The position numbers and the translations under genes are program-made. Shown here in pieces: positions 10,380-18,740 of a stretch of 18,740 nt of DNA; positions within the stretch are counted from its first letter, which is position 1, and every line of letters starts with the position of its first letter. The stretch is from Conidiobolus incongruus B7586 (Eukaryota > Entomophthoromycota > Entomophthoromycetes > Entomophthorales > Conidiobolaceae). Location: the NCBI GenBank assembly GCA_000697335.1, contig JNEM01012603.1, positions 1-18,740 of the forward strand, read 5' to 3'. The notes under the pieces are model-generated. The model ran no database searches. It was given only the letters and a program-made list of their open reading frames with translations, and had not been told where the DNA came from.

Positions 10380-10740
10380 AATATAATTAATATTAAAATA
10401 ACTTGATAATTTATTAATTGAAATAAAATGATACTTTTTATTATATTTTTTCATTTTATTAATATTTATAAAAATGATATTAAATATTAGTTTTTTAAAT
10501 TTATATTGGTTTTAGATAGTTTGTTTAATAATTAAAAAATAAATTATTTAATAATAAATGATAAATTTAGATAATAATTCATATTCAAAAGTTATTTATA
10601 AATTTTAAATAATTTTAAATAATTTAGGATTTAGTTTTATTAATAATAAAAATACTCTTAATGATGATTATTTATTTTAAATATGATTAATATTAAACAA
10701 ACACTTTTAAAAAATTATTTTTTTATTTGAAATTTATTAT
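10380..10740 (-). pseudogene. Mariner B piece 3: N-terminal transposase
   Basis: Resumes mariner B exactly after Gypsy-1. It aligns with about 968-1300 of mariner A, for example TTGGTTTTAGATAGTTTG near 10506-10523 with TTTTGGATAGTTTTTTT, and CTTAATGATGATTATTTATTT near 10655-10676 with the cognate at 1233-1256. It would encode both helix-turn-helix regions on the minus strand but is far more decayed than copy A. Gypsy-2 begins at its right edge. Confidence 0.8.
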
Positions 10741-11107
10741 GTGAATAACAACAGTTAAAGATAGAAGAAATAAGTTTCTTAACACCTTAAGAAGTATATA
10801 ATATCTAGATCCTTTAGTATTAAGGTATTAACTAATAATAATAAGAAATATATTAATAGTTAAATAAAAGGTTTATTTGTGTAAGAAGTAATATAAGCTA
10901 AAGTTTTAATTAGAAAGAAAGATCTAAGTCTTTTTTATAGTTAAATAGATTATATACATATAAATATATAAGTTTAAGTAATAGTAAAGTTACTTAGATA
11001 TAGATTTGTAAAATATTGATAAAACTTAATTTAAATAATTAAGTCTTTAGTAGTAAATTAAAGTAAAGAAAAGTATCAATTAAATAGTAATTATTATAAT
11101 ACTTACA
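10741..11107 (-). repeat. Gypsy-2 left LTR (3' LTR)
   Basis: 367 bp, the same length as its partner at 17540-17906. Long shared blocks include AATAATAATAAGAAATATAT and CTAGATCCTTTA. Nearly all differences between the two are G/A or C/T. Minus-strand ends read TGTAAG... and ...TTATTCAC(A). Confidence 0.87.
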
Positions 11108-11115
11108 CCCCCTCT
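11108..11115 (-). other. Polypurine tract of Gypsy-2
   Basis: Minus-strand AGAGGGGG immediately before the 3' LTR start TGTAAG. In gypsy elements this purine run primes plus-strand DNA synthesis. Its unbroken G run stands out in so AT-rich a region. Confidence 0.65.
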
Positions 11116-11149
11116 AAACTGTATTAAGCTATTAGTATAATCTTACTCC

Positions 11150-14100
11150 CTTTAATTTTCTTAATATAATATAGGTAAGTGTAAGTGTTTTTAATCACTT
11201 CAACTGGTTTTTAAGTTGATTTAAAATTAAGATAGCTTAACCACTTTATAAAATAATAAAGTTTTTTATATTTTGCTTTATGTGTAAGAATTTTATTAAT
11301 ATAATATTCTTCATCCTTTTGATTATTATTAATAGGTAATAAAGGTTTTTTAAAATTTTAATCAAAAAATTTATCTTTAAGATAATAGTATAGTTTTAAC
11401 AGTGAGGTATAGAAGACTAAATAATATTTATAAGTTTTTGGTAACTCTAATTTAAAATTTCTAGGTTTAGAGTTTAATTTAAGGATATAAAATAGCTTAA
11501 TCTAACATAGTAAAAGTTTTTGATTTGTGTTGTTTCTAGATATTTGCTTAGTAAAAAATATATCTGTTATATCTAAAAAGACTAAAAACTTAAATTTATA
11601 TTCAGGTAGAGTTCTGTAGAATTTTGAATAATAATTTTCATTATATATTTGTTTTAATTTAGTTGATTCTGAAACTATTTAATGGATTAATTTAAATCTT
11701 TCTAATTTATCCATAATAAACTTATTGGTGATAACATCTAAATTAAAGCTAATTAATAAGTTAAGATATTGTTTATAATTTATAAAATAAAAAGTTAAAT
11801 TATTAGACTAATTAATTAAGTTATTATAAGTAAATTGTAAATAAAGTAAGAGAGATTTTTAATTATCTTAATTAAAGTTAGTATAATTTTTAACCATTTT
11901 TTTTAAAATTTGAATAATTTTTTTAACTAGTTTATTTAATTAGTGATGGTAAATAGTATTAAGCTTTATATTAATATCTATATGATATATAAAAGCTTTC
12001 TAGAATTTTAAAGTAAATTTAAAATCTTTATCAGTAATAATAGTAATAGGTAATTTATATAATAAAATCACCTTCTTAATTAATAAGTTAGCTATTTTAA
12101 ACATTGTAACTATTTTATAGATAGGAATAAAATAAGTAAATTTGTTATATAAATCAATAACTACTAAAATATTATCATAGCTTTCTTTTAACTTAGGTAT
12201 TTCTATAAAATTAAGTTGTATTTAAGCTTAAAGTTTAAATAATAAAGGTAAGGAATTTAATTCACCAATTATTTTTTTATATTATACTTATTTCTTTAAT
12301 AACAATTATAAAATTTGTAGTAGCTTTTTACCAACCTAATAAATTTTGATATATAATATTTTGCTTAAATTTTATTAATAAGTTAAATCTAACTTTAATA
12401 TCCATTTAATTTATAATTATAATATTGTTCTAAAATTTTTAATTAAAGGTTAAGGACTTTTAGAATATATAATTTATTATGTTTATATAACAAATCATTT
12501 AATATTTAGAATCTTTTATATTCCAAGAGTTTTTTCTTATTATTCTCTTCTATTTTAACTTTAATTATTAAATAAAAGTTATCATATTGTAGTTTTTCTT
12601 TTAAAGTCTAATAAAAGTTTTTAATATTTAAGGTGTTAATTATTAAGCTAGTTTCAATTGGCTTTTTATATTTATTACACATTAATGTATAAATTAGATT
12701 TTTACTCAATATATCTATAACTTTATTCTACTTACTAGGAAGGTATTTAATTAAGAATAGATACTCCTGGATGGTTTTTATCTATTTAATTTATTTTGTA
12801 GATAAGTACTTTTGTAAATTTAAGTAAATCAATGATTTATAATTATTTAGATATAAAAACCTTTGATGGGATAACCAAAAACTACACTTTTTTATGGTTT
12901 CTATTAATGTAAATATTTCCTACTTATATACAAAATAATTCTATTTAATAAGCATTAATTTTCTAAATTAAAATACTAAAGGCTTTAGATTTAAATACTT
13001 AAAAACCTTTTAATGCTTGGTTATCTTTTTTAAAGCTTTAAAATAGTTATACTTTTTAAAATCTTCAATAATTTTGGTTTATGCTATTTAACCACCTATA
13101 ACATAGATAGACATATCTATAAATATTATTACTATGAATTTAAAGTTAAATATAGCAAGTATTAAAGTTATAATAATTCTATAAATTAGTATATAAAAAG
13201 AGAAAGTCTCATTAAGGTTTTAAGTAAATAATTAATCTTTTTTTAATAAATTAGACATAAAACTAATAAGCTCAATAAACACAAGAATATAGTTATTAAA
13301 ATATATAATTAATTTTAAAAAAGCTATTACTTGATATTTACTAACAAGGATTATAGTATTATATAATCTTGCAAATTTTGTTAAGTTGATGGAAATTCCT
13401 TTAGAAGAAATAATGTGACTATAAAATAAAATAGATAAAACAGCAAAAATATATTTAAAAAGTTTTACTAGTAATTAATTTAGTTGAGTATCTGTAGGAT
13501 AATCTTTATATGTAAAATATAATTATCTAAAGTTTTTAAATAAACTAAAATATTATTTAAATAGCATATAACAAAATTATTTTATATTTGTTAAATAAAT
13601 TATTTATAAGTTTTATAAATATAGTAGGTTTGTTATAAAGTTTAAATTTCATAATTTTAAATTTATAATGTTTTAATCTATAATTAAAAACAATTAAAGG
13701 GATATTTTGTTTATTAATCAAGTTATTATAATAGTTGTTCTTAAGATTTATTTTAGTAAAGTAGTTTATACCTATAAATCTATCTCTAATTTTATTTAAA
13801 TTAAATAAAATAGTTTTATCTTTAATTGTTTTACTATTAAAAACTCTATTATCAATGTAAAATCACCAACCTTTATTATATTTTTTAACAAAAAAATTAG
13901 TAAATTTTAAGGGTTTATAAAAGGTTATATAAAACCTAATTCTAATAACTTATTTATTTCTTCACAAAAACTTTATATTAGTTAAGAGAAATATAATGAG
14001 GTAATTTATAATAAGGTTAAGTATTAAATAACAGTTTGATTTTATAAGACATATTTTTTTTAGTAATAAAGTAGTTAAAATTTTAAAAACATTTCTGTAT

Positions 14101-14608
14101 TTATTAACAACCTTGTATAATAAATTTTTAATATCTAAAGCATTTTTTAAATCTTCTAAAGTAGAGATAGTATTAAAGTTGATATAAATTATATTAGATT
14201 AATTTTCTAATTTTTTAATTAAATTCAAAAAAGTTATTCTTGAAATTATTATATTATTAAAAAAAGTATCATTAATACCCTCTTCTATAATAAAATTAGT
14301 TATTAGCTTATAACTTAAACTATTATAACAAACCAAAAGAATATACTCATTAAATAAACTTTTATTTAAGATAATTAGATAATACTTTTAAAACTAAATA
14401 AAACCTATAATAATATTATATACTAACTTACAAAAATGAGTTATAAAATCAAATATATATATATTTTAATTAATAACTAGAATAATTGTATATATTAATT
14501 TACTTGAAAATATAATATATAATTAAGGTTTATTATTTGATTATAAATAAATATATCTAAATATATTTAGTAAACTATTAGCAAAAATATTAACCTTTAA
14601 TATTTAAC
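11150..14608 (-). pseudogene. Gypsy-2 pol remnant: RT, RNase H, integrase, chromodomain
   Basis: Minus-strand pol fossil. Reverse transcriptase about 13980-13350 (FYKPLKFTNFFVKKYNKG, then FIGINYFTKINLKNNYNNL, then FKIMKFKLYNKPTIFIKLI, the cognate of the family's FGLTNAPATF region). A connecting segment ISSKGISINLTK follows near 13400. RNase H about 13100-12780 (EIFTLIETIKKCSFWL, YKSLIYLN). Integrase about 12650-11750 (ILVVIDLYNKFTYFIPIYK and ITIITDKDFKF in the core, about 12250-11880). C-terminal chromodomain about 11340-11160 (KYKKLYYFIKWLSYL). The part from about 14050 to 14608 should include the protease but is not recognisable. Many breaks; a fossil. Domain order and chromodomain place it among chromoviruses. 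Confidence 0.82.
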
Positions 14609-15805
14609 TAAGGTGAGTTATAAATTTGCAGGTTTTTGAGTTAAAGGGATATATTTAACAATATATAACCATATCTTTTTTCTCTCTATGCTATTATTTT
14701 ATATAATATTTTACAAATATATTAAATTTTTTTATTAGTATTATTATACTTAAATCCCTCTTTAAAAAATCTACTTGTGTATCAATTAACTTTATAAAAA
14801 AGATAAATCAACTTGTGATATTGCTAGAATTACTAATGTTAGCTAGTCTATTATAGTTAAAGCTGTTAAGAATAGCAATAAAGATATATTTAAACCTAAA
14901 CTTAAATATACTAGGATTATAGATGAATATAATGAGAAATATATTTGTAAGTTAGTTAATATAGGTAAATGTAGTACTATTATAGAAATACAACAGGAAT
15001 TATAAAACTATATAGGAATATTAGTTAGCATTGATACTATTATATATATTTTATGTTAGCATAGATACTACTTATACCTTAAGAAAAAACACCTTTAACT
15101 AAAGAAATCCTACTATAAAACTAGGTAAGAGTTTAAATATCACTACTAATATTAAACCAAAACTAATTAAAATAAGGTTATTTAAATTAATAAAACAAAA
15201 ATATATTTTAGTAGATTTAATAAAAAAGCTATATACTTTAGAAAAGATATAAAGTTATTTTGTAACTATCATGTTAATTTTACCTAAAAGTACAATAGTA
15301 AGTTAATTATTATTTAGGGATAAATGTTGTTTTTAGGTGTAAGATATCTTTATAAAGTTAATGAGGGAATTAATATTGAGATATACTAAAGTATTCTAAA
15401 CAATGAATTGAAAAAAACTATTGAATAATATAGGTTAAACAAATCTAATGTTATTTTCTAATAAGATTATACCTCTTGTTATGCTATAGCTTTTATTACT
15501 AAATAGCTTAAAAATAACAAGATAATAGTTATGAAGTAACTTCTTTAATCTCTTAACTTTAACCTAATTAAACATTTTTAAGATTAGTTAAAAAAAGCTA
15601 TTAAAGCTTTCCTCCTAATAAAAAAATTTAAATGAACTTTAGGAATATGTTTAAGAAGTATAAAATAAGATTAACCTTTGTTAGTGTAAGAAGTTAATTG
15701 ATTCTATACCCTACAAACTTAAAGAAGTTAAAAAAGTTAAAGGTAGATACACTAGGTTTTAATTTTTTTTATCACCAAAAACCTACAAATTTATAACTCA
15801 CTTTA
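14609..15805 (+). mobile_element. T: Tc1-like transposon with 28-bp TIRs, inserted in Gypsy-2
   Basis: Element proper is 14611-15803 (1193 bp), flanked by TA at 14609-14610 and 15804-15805. The terminal inverted repeats at 14611-14638 and 15776-15803 are 28 bp and differ at only two positions, one G/A and one C/T. Each begins A(G/A)GTGAGTTATAAATTTG. The clean repeats, TA duplication and coding content define a complete, decayed Tc1-family element unrelated in sequence to the four mariners. It is a late arrival, since it lies inside Gypsy-2. Confidence 0.93.
14790..15762 (+). pseudogene. Tc1-like transposase (DD34E), broken
   Basis: Plus-strand Tc1-family transposase. N-terminal helix-turn-helix: CDIARITNVS then SIIVKAVKNS (14817-14880). 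It continues through RIIDEYNEKYICKLV and STIIEIQQEL to SIDTIIYIL, the usual Tc1 linker into the catalytic core. In the core, NEGINIEIY and LNNELKKTIE precede the second catalytic Asp (GAT, 15465-15467, in the cognate of QDN). LNFNLIKHF carries Lys (AAA, 15570-15572) where the family has the catalytic Glu of NPIE. The spacing is 34 residues, hence DD34E, and AAA for GAA is a G-to-A change. The C-terminus LIDSIPYKLKEVKKVKG is well kept and ends at TAA 15760-15762. The first catalytic Asp could not be placed confidently. Several stops replace Trp and Gln codons. Confidence 0.86.
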
Positions 15806-17539
15806 GGTAAAATTTAAGTGTTTATATTTTAACTAATTAATAGTTAAATATCACTATATAATGATATATATTATTAATAAATATAATAGATTTTTTTTAT
15901 TTAATTTAAGTTTATTTTATTTAATATTAATTAAGTTATTAGTAAAAATATAAATGTTTTTACTTTTATGACTCATATTTATAGGTTAGTGTATTTTATG
16001 AAACCTATTATAAATTAGATTCCTTTAAAATAACCTATCATTAATAAAATATTATAATATAAAAATCTTTTGGTAGTTTATTAGGTATTGTTTATATAAT
16101 TTAATACTATATTTGTTTGATTATAAGATAATTTAAATCTCTTAACAATATCTTCATTAATAAAAACACTATTATATTTAAAATTAAAAAAAATAAGGTG
16201 TTTGTTTAAAGTATCTTTAAAGATTTATAAGGAACATAATTTATTTTCATCAAGATTTAATAAATAAGAGTTTAAATAGATATTACTCTTCTTTTGTAAT
16301 TAATTTTAAAATAATTTTCAGTTATTTAAATATAATTTTAAGGGTTTATTATAAAGAATTTTTAACAAAGATTTTTTTTGTTATCTTAACTATATTAGGT
16401 TAAATTTAAACTAAATTAATTATTAATCTGTTAATTACTTTCTTTATTGTTTACTTAAATATTATTGTTTAAAAATATATTATTAGAGTTTCTATTATTA
16501 AATAACTTTTTAGGATATTTATTCTAATAGTAATCTATATTAATTTGTCTACAATAAAAGTATCTTTTATTTTTTCTCAAGTATAATTTTTCTTTTTTGG
16601 TTAGATACCTCTTTTTCTGTAATACAAATATATCTATAGCATTAAGAATAGATAATTTAAATAAAAAACTATTAAAGCTTATGTAAAGATTCTTATTTAT
16701 TCTTTTAATACAATTCTAATTATCTTTTACCTTAATAACTATTTTAATCAAAGTAGCAAAACTAGTTGTTTTTATATTAATCTTAGAGTAGATAACTATA
16801 AAAATATTAAGCTTAAGTTTTCTCTTAAACTTGTTTTTCTTTTTACTTTTAAACAAGTTAAAAATTTTTAATTTAAGCTAAGTAAATTCTTTTATAAAAT
16901 TTCTAATTAAAAATTTTTGAGTAATCTTTGCTAACTTGTTTTAAGTTAGAGTAACTATATCTAATAGGTAAAACCTTTATTTAATCACTTATTTAAATTG
17001 ATTAAATGTTTAGATTTTATCAGGATGAAAAAAACTACTAGTAAAATTAAGTGTGTCTTTTAAGTATTTATATCACTAGAGTTTAATATAAGAAGTTAAT
17101 TTAAAAGTTAAAATTTTTACTAAATCATATAAATTTAGAATTTTAATTTCTTTAAAGAATTTAGTTAGTTTGTTTAAAAATTCTTTTAGTTTTTTGGGAG
17201 ATTTTAAGCTATTATAAGTAATTAAGTTATTTATAAAGAATTTAACTTTGTTAAAGTTTCTTAAAGTATATAATAAAACTCTATAACTATTTAATTCAGC
17301 TATTATTTGTTGTATATAGTTAATCTACTAGGTTTACTTTAATTTTAATCTACACTCAGTAAAAATACCATTGATATTAATAAAATCTTATTAACCAATA
17401 AAACAATAGTTGTTGTTACTAAAACTTTAAATATTCATCTTGTTTTAAATATACATAAAATAATAGATTATAATTATAAAATCTTTAAATATAGCAATAA
17501 GAGTACTTTTAAATCTTCTTAATCACTGCTACTATATAA
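15806..17539 (-). pseudogene. Gypsy-2 gag region
   Basis: Minus-strand region between element T and the 5' LTR. Near 16575-16500 a zinc-knuckle-like segment reads RYFYCRQINIDYY, which fits a decayed CX2CX4HX4C nucleocapsid motif following a basic stretch (KKEKLYLRKN). That places gag here and supports the orientation. The capsid portion to its right (to about 17500) is not recognisable. The segment next to the LTR (about 17515-17539) should include the primer-binding site, but no tRNA match could be assigned by eye. Broken; fossil. Confidence 0.62.
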
Positions 17540-17906
17540 GTAAATAACAATAGTTAAAGGTAGAGGAAAGAAGTTTTTTAATACTTTAGGAAATATATAA
17601 TAACTAGATCCTTTAATATTAAAGTGTTAACTAATAATAATAAGAAATATATTAATAGTTAGGTAAAAGTTTTATTTATATAAAAAGTAATATAAGTTAA
17701 AGTTTTAACTTGAGAGAAAAATCTAAGTTTTTTTATAGTTAAGTAGAATATATATACATAAGTATATAAGGTTAAGTAATAGTAAAATTACTCAAATATA
17801 GGGATTTGTAAAATATTAATAAAACCTAATTTAGATATTAGGTTTTTTGTAGTAAATTAAAATGAGGAAAAATATCAATTAAGTAACAATTTTTACAATA
17901 CTTATA
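17540..17906 (-). repeat. Gypsy-2 right LTR (5' LTR)
   Basis: Partner of 10741-11107, same 367-bp length and collinear without large gaps. Decay has hit the two copies independently: each keeps G or C bases that the other has lost. This indicates that most mutation happened after insertion. Confidence 0.87.
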
Positions 17907-17961
17907 TTTATTATATATTTACAAAATCAAATATTAAATTTCTTATTTTTTTAATTTATGA
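17907..17961 (-). mobile_element. Mariner B piece 4: 5' terminus
   Basis: Last 55 bases of mariner B. AAATCAAATATTAAA followed by a T-rich run matches the 5' terminal repeat of mariner A at 1400-1430. The TA at 17962-17963 closes the element. Confidence 0.78.
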
Positions 17962-18145
17962 TAATAATATATAAATTCAAATATTTATATAGAAAAATAT
18001 AAAATAGGATTTATTTAAAAAAAGTTTTTTGAAAAGATTAGTTAGAAAAATAATATATTAAAAAAATCAATAAAATCATTAAAATAATCTAATATTTTAA
18101 ATATAAGCATAAGTTAATCAGTATTTATAAATAAATATATAATAA
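17962..18145 (-). mobile_element. G0 gypsy fossil, piece 3 of 4
   Basis: Resumes G0 where mariner B ends, collinear with about 6170-6347 of Gypsy-1. Shared runs include TTTATTTAAAAAAAG and CATAAGTTAATC. In Gypsy-1 this corresponds to the link between reverse transcriptase and RNase H. It ends at AATAA (18141-18145), the apparent left target duplication of the next insertion. Confidence 0.78.
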
Positions 18146-18153
18146 TGGAGAAT

Positions 18154-18195
18154 AATCCTGTTAATTACTTAAGAAACTCTGATTACCACAGGATT
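18154..18195. repeat. Inverted repeat AATCCTGT / ACAGGATT
   Basis: Perfect 8-bp arms at 18154-18161 and 18188-18195 with 26 bases between. The right arm is part of a longer unit (18183-18200, ATTACCACAGGATTCAAG) that recurs inverted and nearly complete at 18491-18508 (CTTAATTCTGTGGTAAT). The motif is therefore present three times near the two ends of the insert. Such subterminal repeats can be protein-binding sites in transposons; here that is only a suggestion. Confidence 0.7.
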
Positions 18196-18457
18196 CAAGA
18201 AGTTACATTGGAAATATCACATCCTATGAACTAGTTGATCCTATCACTTTCCACCTGTAAGTCATTTATGTCCACAAAAATCAACAATGGAATCTAATAT
18301 AAGATTATTATAAACAAACTAATAAACTTATCTTCTATCTTTATTTTCAAAAATATATAGTCTCTAAGTTTTTCTTATAACCCTCATAAAAGTGTTAAGT
18401 TGTAACAAGTGTGAGATATTTACTTTATTCAAAAAACCCAATTTATAGCAAGTTATT

Positions 18458-18475
18458 TTCACTGACTTTAGTGAA
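18458..18475. repeat. Short palindrome TTCACT-6-AGTGAA
   Basis: Perfect 6-bp arms around a 6-base spacer. A second one, TCACCA T TGGTGA, lies at 18514-18526. Both are inside the G+C-richer insert. They could be operator-like or hairpin sites, or chance. No T-run follows on either strand that would make them look like terminators. Confidence 0.5.
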
Positions 18476-18576
18476 CCTTAATAATTTCCCTTAATTCTGT
18501 GGTAATTTATTGTTCACCATTGGTGATTCCCTATTTAAGCTTATAAAACCCATTCTTATTAGTATTAACCCCTGAT

Positions 18577-18740
18577 AATAACAAAAGCTTTAATATCATT
18601 TAATTTAGTTAAATTAATATCAATTATTTAAAAGAATATAATATAATTGTAAATATAATAAAATTAATATTAAAAATATATTGTGATAAAATTAAAGATA
18701 ATTTATATATTTAATTAATTTAATATACTTAATTAATATT
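18577..18740 (-). mobile_element. G0 gypsy fossil, piece 4 of 4 (runs off the window)
   Basis: Collinear with about 6353-6506 of Gypsy-1: TTTAGTTAAATTAAT and ATATTAAAAATATATT are shared. In Gypsy-1 the region just beyond this encodes the catalytic strand of reverse transcriptase on the minus strand. G0 therefore continues past the right edge, and both edges of the window lie in one interrupted element. Confidence 0.75.

Larger units (their letters stand above)
10741..17906 (-). mobile_element. Gypsy-2: second chromovirus fossil with both LTRs
   Basis: About 7.17 kb including the 1.19-kb Tc1-like element T; its own length is about 5.97 kb. The LTR pair is 10741-11107 and 17540-17906, both 367 bp. 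Minus-strand coding makes the right LTR the 5' one. An eight-purine run on the minus strand (AGAGGGGG, 11108-11115) directly abuts the 3' LTR, the expected position of a polypurine tract, and the LTR then begins TGTAAG. The outer edge is uncertain by about 3 bp. With the edge at 10741 the flanks read ATTAT and TTTAT; with the edge at 10738 both flanks read TTTAT (10733-10737 and 17907-17911). The domain set is the same as Gypsy-1, but the sequence, LTRs and spacing differ, so it is a different family. Broken throughout. Confidence 0.86.
1600..17961 (-). mobile_element. Mariner B, split into four pieces by three later insertions
   Basis: A minus-strand mariner inserted in G0. Flanking TA is at 1598-1599 and 17962-17963, and both TAs map to the same point (6170-6171) of the Gypsy-1 copy, with collinear sequence resuming immediately on the right. 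Its own sequence is 1600-1999, 3309-3719, 10380-10740 and 17907-17961, about 1.2-1.3 kb in total, matching the family's 1.3 kb. The gaps are mariner C, Gypsy-1 and Gypsy-2. The pieces match mariner A in order along its whole length, from the 3' end at the left to the 5' end at the right. B is the hub of the nest: it predates C, both intact-length gypsies and everything inside them. Confidence 0.85.
18146..18576. mobile_element. 431-bp insert of unknown family, not AT-decayed
   Basis: G0 is collinear with Gypsy-1 up to 18145 and again from 18577, so the sequence between is an insertion. AATAA occurs at 18141-18145 and 18577-18581, or ATAATAA if extended two bases (18139-18145, 18575-18581), as an apparent target duplication. 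The insert is clearly richer in G and C than anything around it and has no long open frame on either strand. It starts TGGAGAATAA and ends ACCCCTGAT, so it lacks clean terminal inverted repeats and a canonical TG...CA pair. Candidates are a solo LTR, a miniature non-autonomous element, or a captured genomic segment. On the minus strand a TATAAGCTTAAATAGGG stretch resembles a TATA region, which slightly favours an LTR. I do not recognise the family. Confidence 0.62.

Noticed and set aside
18458-18526. Rho-independent terminators or a non-coding RNA in the G+C-richer insert
   Set aside because: The hairpins are short, have no following T-run, and bacterial-style terminators are not expected in a fungal nuclear region. 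No tRNA A/B boxes were seen either.
1-18740. Mitochondrial, plastid or bacterial origin suggested by the extreme AT content
   Set aside because: Ty3/gypsy elements with LTRs and Tc1/mariner elements with TA duplications are nuclear eukaryotic elements. The AT bias is explained by transitions within repeats, and no organelle genes, rRNA or tRNA were seen.
1-18740. CRISPR array or tandem satellite
   Set aside because: No regularly spaced direct repeats were found; repeated segments are explained by element copies, LTRs and terminal inverted repeats.

Overview
The window is extremely AT-rich (well under 20% G+C by eye on most lines). I find no host gene in it. Everything that can be read is transposable-element debris of two kinds: Tc1/mariner DNA transposons and Ty3/gypsy retrotransposons carrying a chromodomain. 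Differences between copies of one element are overwhelmingly C/T and G/A transitions, and Trp and Gln codons of recognisable proteins have repeatedly become stops. That is the signature of repeat-induced point mutation (RIP). The likeliest source is therefore a RIP-decayed AT isochore, pericentromere or centromere of a filamentous ascomycete. The phylum is an inference; the mutation pattern is seen in the sequence.

Layout, outside to inside. The outermost layer is an old gypsy fragment, called G0 here. It enters at base 1, leaves at 18740, and survives as four pieces (1-138, 1442-1599, 17962-18145, 18577-18740). These are collinear with about 630 bp (roughly 5878-6506) of a second gypsy copy inside the window. 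Three things sit in G0: mariner A (139-1441, minus), mariner B (1600-17961, minus, itself broken open) and a 431-bp island of higher G+C (18146-18576) of unknown family. Mariner B was hit three more times: by mariner C (2000-3308, plus), by Gypsy-1 (3720-10379) and by Gypsy-2 (about 10741-17906). Gypsy-1 contains mariner D (7404-8709, plus), and Gypsy-2 contains a Tc1-like element T (14611-15803, plus). Nesting is four deep (G0 > B > Gypsy-1 > D and G0 > B > Gypsy-2 > T).

Boundaries are well supported. The mariners and T are flanked by TA duplications and have terminal inverted repeats. Gypsy-1 has paired LTRs of about 400 bp and a perfect 5-bp AATAT duplication. Gypsy-2 has paired LTRs of 367 bp and a purine tract abutting its 3' LTR. 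Both gypsy elements are coded on the minus strand and show reverse transcriptase, RNase H, integrase and a C-terminal chromodomain.

No coding sequence here looks functional. The longest open frame, 61 codons at 896-1081, is the surviving helix-turn-helix of mariner A's transposase. The element content is of familiar superfamilies. The least explained item is the 18146-18576 insert, which has escaped the decay around it and has its own inverted-repeat structure. Gypsy elements are treated as fossils: parts and boundaries are given, not the individual lesions.
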